DNA of 7,637 nucleotides from Gammaproteobacteria bacterium. Its GTDB lineage: Bacteria > Pseudomonadota > Gammaproteobacteria > Steroidobacterales > Steroidobacteraceae. The position numbers were made by a program, and so were the translations under genes. The stretch is from assembly GCA_003162555.1 (NCBI GenBank), contig PMNQ01000083.1, forward strand, positions 1 through 7,637, written 5' to 3'. The notes under the pieces were generated by a model. It saw nothing but the letters and a program-made list of their open reading frames with translations. It did no database searches and had not been told where the DNA came from. This document shows positions 6,016-7,637 of this stretch, in pieces (position 1 is the stretch's first letter; every line of letters begins with the position of its first letter).

Positions 6016-6942
6016 TCACGGGAAGGCCGCTGCCAGGGCCTGAATGTCCTGCGGCGTCAGTGCCAACGACAGCGCTACGGCGTTCTCCCTGGTGTGCTCA
6101 GGCGACCCGGATTCGGGAATGGCAATGACATTTCCGCTGCGGATGACCCAGGCCAGCGCCACGGCTGCCGCCGAGCAGCCATGCGCAGCGCCGATCTGCA
6201 TCAGTGTGGGGTTACTGATCACGAGGTGGTGGTCGCCACCGAGCGGAGAGTAGGCCATCACGGGCATGCTGTGCTGAGCGCACCAGGGCAGTAGGTCACG
6301 TTCAATGCCACGGTCGTTGAGACTGAAAGACACCTGGTTGGTCGCACAGCGGTGGCCGTCTGGCACGCGCATCAGGTCTTCCATCTGGCCCACGTCGAAG
6401 TTGGACACACCCCAGGCACGAATCTTTTTCTCCGCGCGTAGTTTTTCGAACGCCGCGACAATGCCAGGGAAGTGCTTGCTGGGAACCGGCCAATGCAGCA
6501 GGTAGAGATCGAGGTGATCGGTGGCCAGGCGGGAGAGGCTCGCCGCGCAGGCCCTGGCGATTCCATCGCCTTCGATTTCATCGCCCTCAACCTTCGACAC
6601 GAGGTAAATCCTGTCACGCTGAGGGGCAATCACCGGCCCAATGAATTGCTCGGACTGGCCATGGCCGTAATTGCCCGAGGTGTCAATCAAGGTCATGCCA
6701 AGCGAAATGCCCATGTTCAGCGCTTCTGTTTCAACGGCGACCGGATGACGTCCTTGTCCCAGATGCCATCCGCCCTGGCCCAGCGCCGGAACGACAGTGC
6801 CATCTGGAAACTTCACCGTGCGCCGTGCGAGCTCTGGTGCAGGTTGATCCGCAGCAGCGATGTTACTGATGATCGGCAGCGTCAGGGCGAACGCCGCGCA
6901 ACCCGCGTTGAATTCACGCCGACTAAGTAGATGCTTGTTCAT
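6016..6942 (-). CDS. Tat-signal aldo/keto reductase (YeaE-like)
   Basis: This is an NAD(P)H-dependent carbonyl reductase of the aldo/keto reductase superfamily, 308 residues. SRREFNAG at 7-14 followed by a hydrophobic stretch to about residue 31 is a twin-arginine signal, so the folded enzyme is probably exported to the periplasm. The TIM-barrel part starts near residue 42 and resembles E. coli YeaE throughout. The catalytic tetrad is D87 and Y92 (LIDTSGNYGHG), K117 (LVSKV) and H150 (LLHWP). Further landmarks are WGVSNF (177-182), TNQV (201-204), LPWC (218-221) and AYSPLGG (230-236). The cofactor loop reads IPESGSPEHTREN (275-287), with Glu277 where YeaE and most relatives have the Lys that binds the NADP 2'-phosphate. 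The C-terminus stops at AAAFP, about a dozen residues short of YeaE. ATG at 6942 has AGGAG 8 bp upstream and overlaps the transporter stop as ATGA. The substrate is unknown. Confidence 0.9.
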   Translation of the reverse strand: MNKHLLSRREFNAGCAAFALTLPIISNIAAADQPAPELARRTVKFPDGTVVPALGQGGWHLGQGRHPVAVETEALNMGISLGMTLIDTSGNYGHGQSEQFIGPVIAPQRDRIYLVSKVEGDEIEGDGIARACAASLSRLATDHLDLYLLHWPVPSKHFPGIVAAFEKLRAEKKIRAWGVSNFDVGQMEDLMRVPDGHRCATNQVSFSLNDRGIERDLLPWCAQHSMPVMAYSPLGGDHHLVISNPTLMQIGAAHGCSAAAVALAWVIRSGNVIAIPESGSPEHTRENAVALSLALTPQDIQALAAAFP

Positions 6943-7637
6943 GGACTGATCTCCTGTGCTCCGTCAACGTTGGATTGGCTCTCGTAGCGCCTGCCGAGCA
7001 GGTAGGCGATCGGAAACCAGACTGCGGAAATAATCACCCCAAAGATGGCCAGCCCGGCGACGCCGTACGGCAGGATGGCCGCGCTCACCCAGGCCGAACT
7101 GAAATCCCCGAACCGGTATACCACGGTGTCGATGACGTTCTTGGCCTTGTAGCGGCTGTCCTGGTCGACCACCGTGAAAAGCATCTCACGGGCCGGCTTG
7201 GCGATGGCGTACTCGGCCACGCGCCGCAGGATCTGCATGCCGCCGAGCACCAGCAGCACCGGTGAGAATGCGATCGCCAGAAACGCCAGGATCATGATGA
7301 CTGGATTGAGCAGCAATCCGGTGCCAACGCCGAAGCGCGCGATCAGACGTCCGGTGCCGAACAACTGGATGAGCAGGGCGCAACTGTTGACCGCCAGGTC
7401 GATCAGGCCGTAGGCCTGCGTGCGCGCTTCCTTGCTGCTGAACGCGTGCGTAATCAGCTCGCCGAGCTGGAAGTAAACGATGGTCGAGATCCAGGTCATC
7501 AGCAGCAGGAACAGCGCCAGCAGCAAAAGGTACGGCGAACGCAGCAACAACCGGAAGCCATCGAACGGGTTGCCAGGCAGCCGCTGCGAGAGGCTCGTGC
7601 GTTGCACCTCGCCACCGGTCGCAAGCAGCCGCTCTTT
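6939..7637 (-). CDS. C-terminal half of a multi-pass transporter, MFS/NTP-NDP-exchanger-like (5'-truncated)
   Basis: The frame is open to the window edge, so the start is missing; 232 residues are visible. The GTG at 7607 is internal. The sequence contains about five or six hydrophobic segments (roughly 36-58, 78-94, 106-124, 127-137 and 182-212), in keeping with the C-terminal half of a 12-helix carrier in the inner membrane. The linker RRVAEYAIAKPAREMLFTVV (138-157) followed by RYKAKNVIDTVVYRFGD (162-178) resembles MFS-like proteins related to the ATP/ADP (TLC-type) exchangers found in free-living bacteria; the substrate is unknown and need not be a nucleotide. The short hydrophilic tail ends in ISP. 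Its TGA overlaps the start of the aldo/keto reductase by 4 nt (ATGA), indicating a shared transcript and translational coupling. Confidence 0.78.
   Translation of the reverse strand, partial: KERLLATGGEVQRTSLSQRLPGNPFDGFRLLLRSPYLLLLALFLLLMTWISTIVYFQLGELITHAFSSKEARTQAYGLIDLAVNSCALLIQLFGTGRLIARFGVGTGLLLNPVIMILAFLAIAFSPVLLVLGGMQILRRVAEYAIAKPAREMLFTVVDQDSRYKAKNVIDTVVYRFGDFSSAWVSAAILPYGVAGLAIFGVIISAVWFPIAYLLGRRYESQSNVDGAQEISP

Noticed and set aside
1..7637. Mobile element, CRISPR array, toxin-antitoxin or defence system
   Set aside because: I found no transposase, integrase, direct-repeat array, att-like repeats, nuclease or toxin-antitoxin pair on either strand.

Overview
The window is GC-rich, gene-dense proteobacterial DNA. 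The E. coli-like cydAB with a cydX, a CPXCG-motif protein, a DUF1993 protein and a Tat-type aldo/keto reductase together suggest a gammaproteobacterium, perhaps near Xanthomonadales/Nevskiales. A betaproteobacterium cannot be excluded. No rRNA, tRNA, CRISPR array, integrase, transposase or phage gene is visible.

Layout. Positions 1-2609 (+) hold the cytochrome bd quinol oxidase operon: cydA (5' end cut by the window edge), cydB and a 43-residue cydX. Its last codon overlaps, tail to tail, a SAM-dependent methyltransferase on the minus strand (2606-3253). Divergent from that are a DUF1993 protein (3329-3841) and a small secreted protein (3898-4185). Next come two divergent genes for small exported proteins (4320-4811 minus, 5015-5476 plus), separated by a 203-bp intergenic region with two inverted repeats. 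A CPXCG zinc-ribbon-like protein follows (5560-5850 plus) behind a strong hairpin. The right end is a minus-strand operon read from the edge inward: the C-terminal half of a multi-pass transporter (6939-7637), a Tat-signal aldo/keto reductase (6016-6942) coupled to it by an ATGA overlap, and directly after its stop the 122-bp wreck of a PhnB-like VOC-family gene (5889-6010).

How the genes work together. CydA, CydB and CydX form one membrane complex that oxidises quinol and reduces O2. The transporter and reductase are probably co-expressed, and the degraded VOC gene was probably once the third gene of that operon. The middle of the window is a loose collection of housekeeping or hypothetical genes with no shared pathway that I can see.

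I do not see a convincing undescribed system. The most informative observations are the internally deleted VOC pseudogene, the small cydX, the Tat-exported reductase with an unusual cofactor-loop residue, and the structured intergenic DNA around 4906-4957 and 5504-5548. All family assignments come from recall of family sequences, not from a search.
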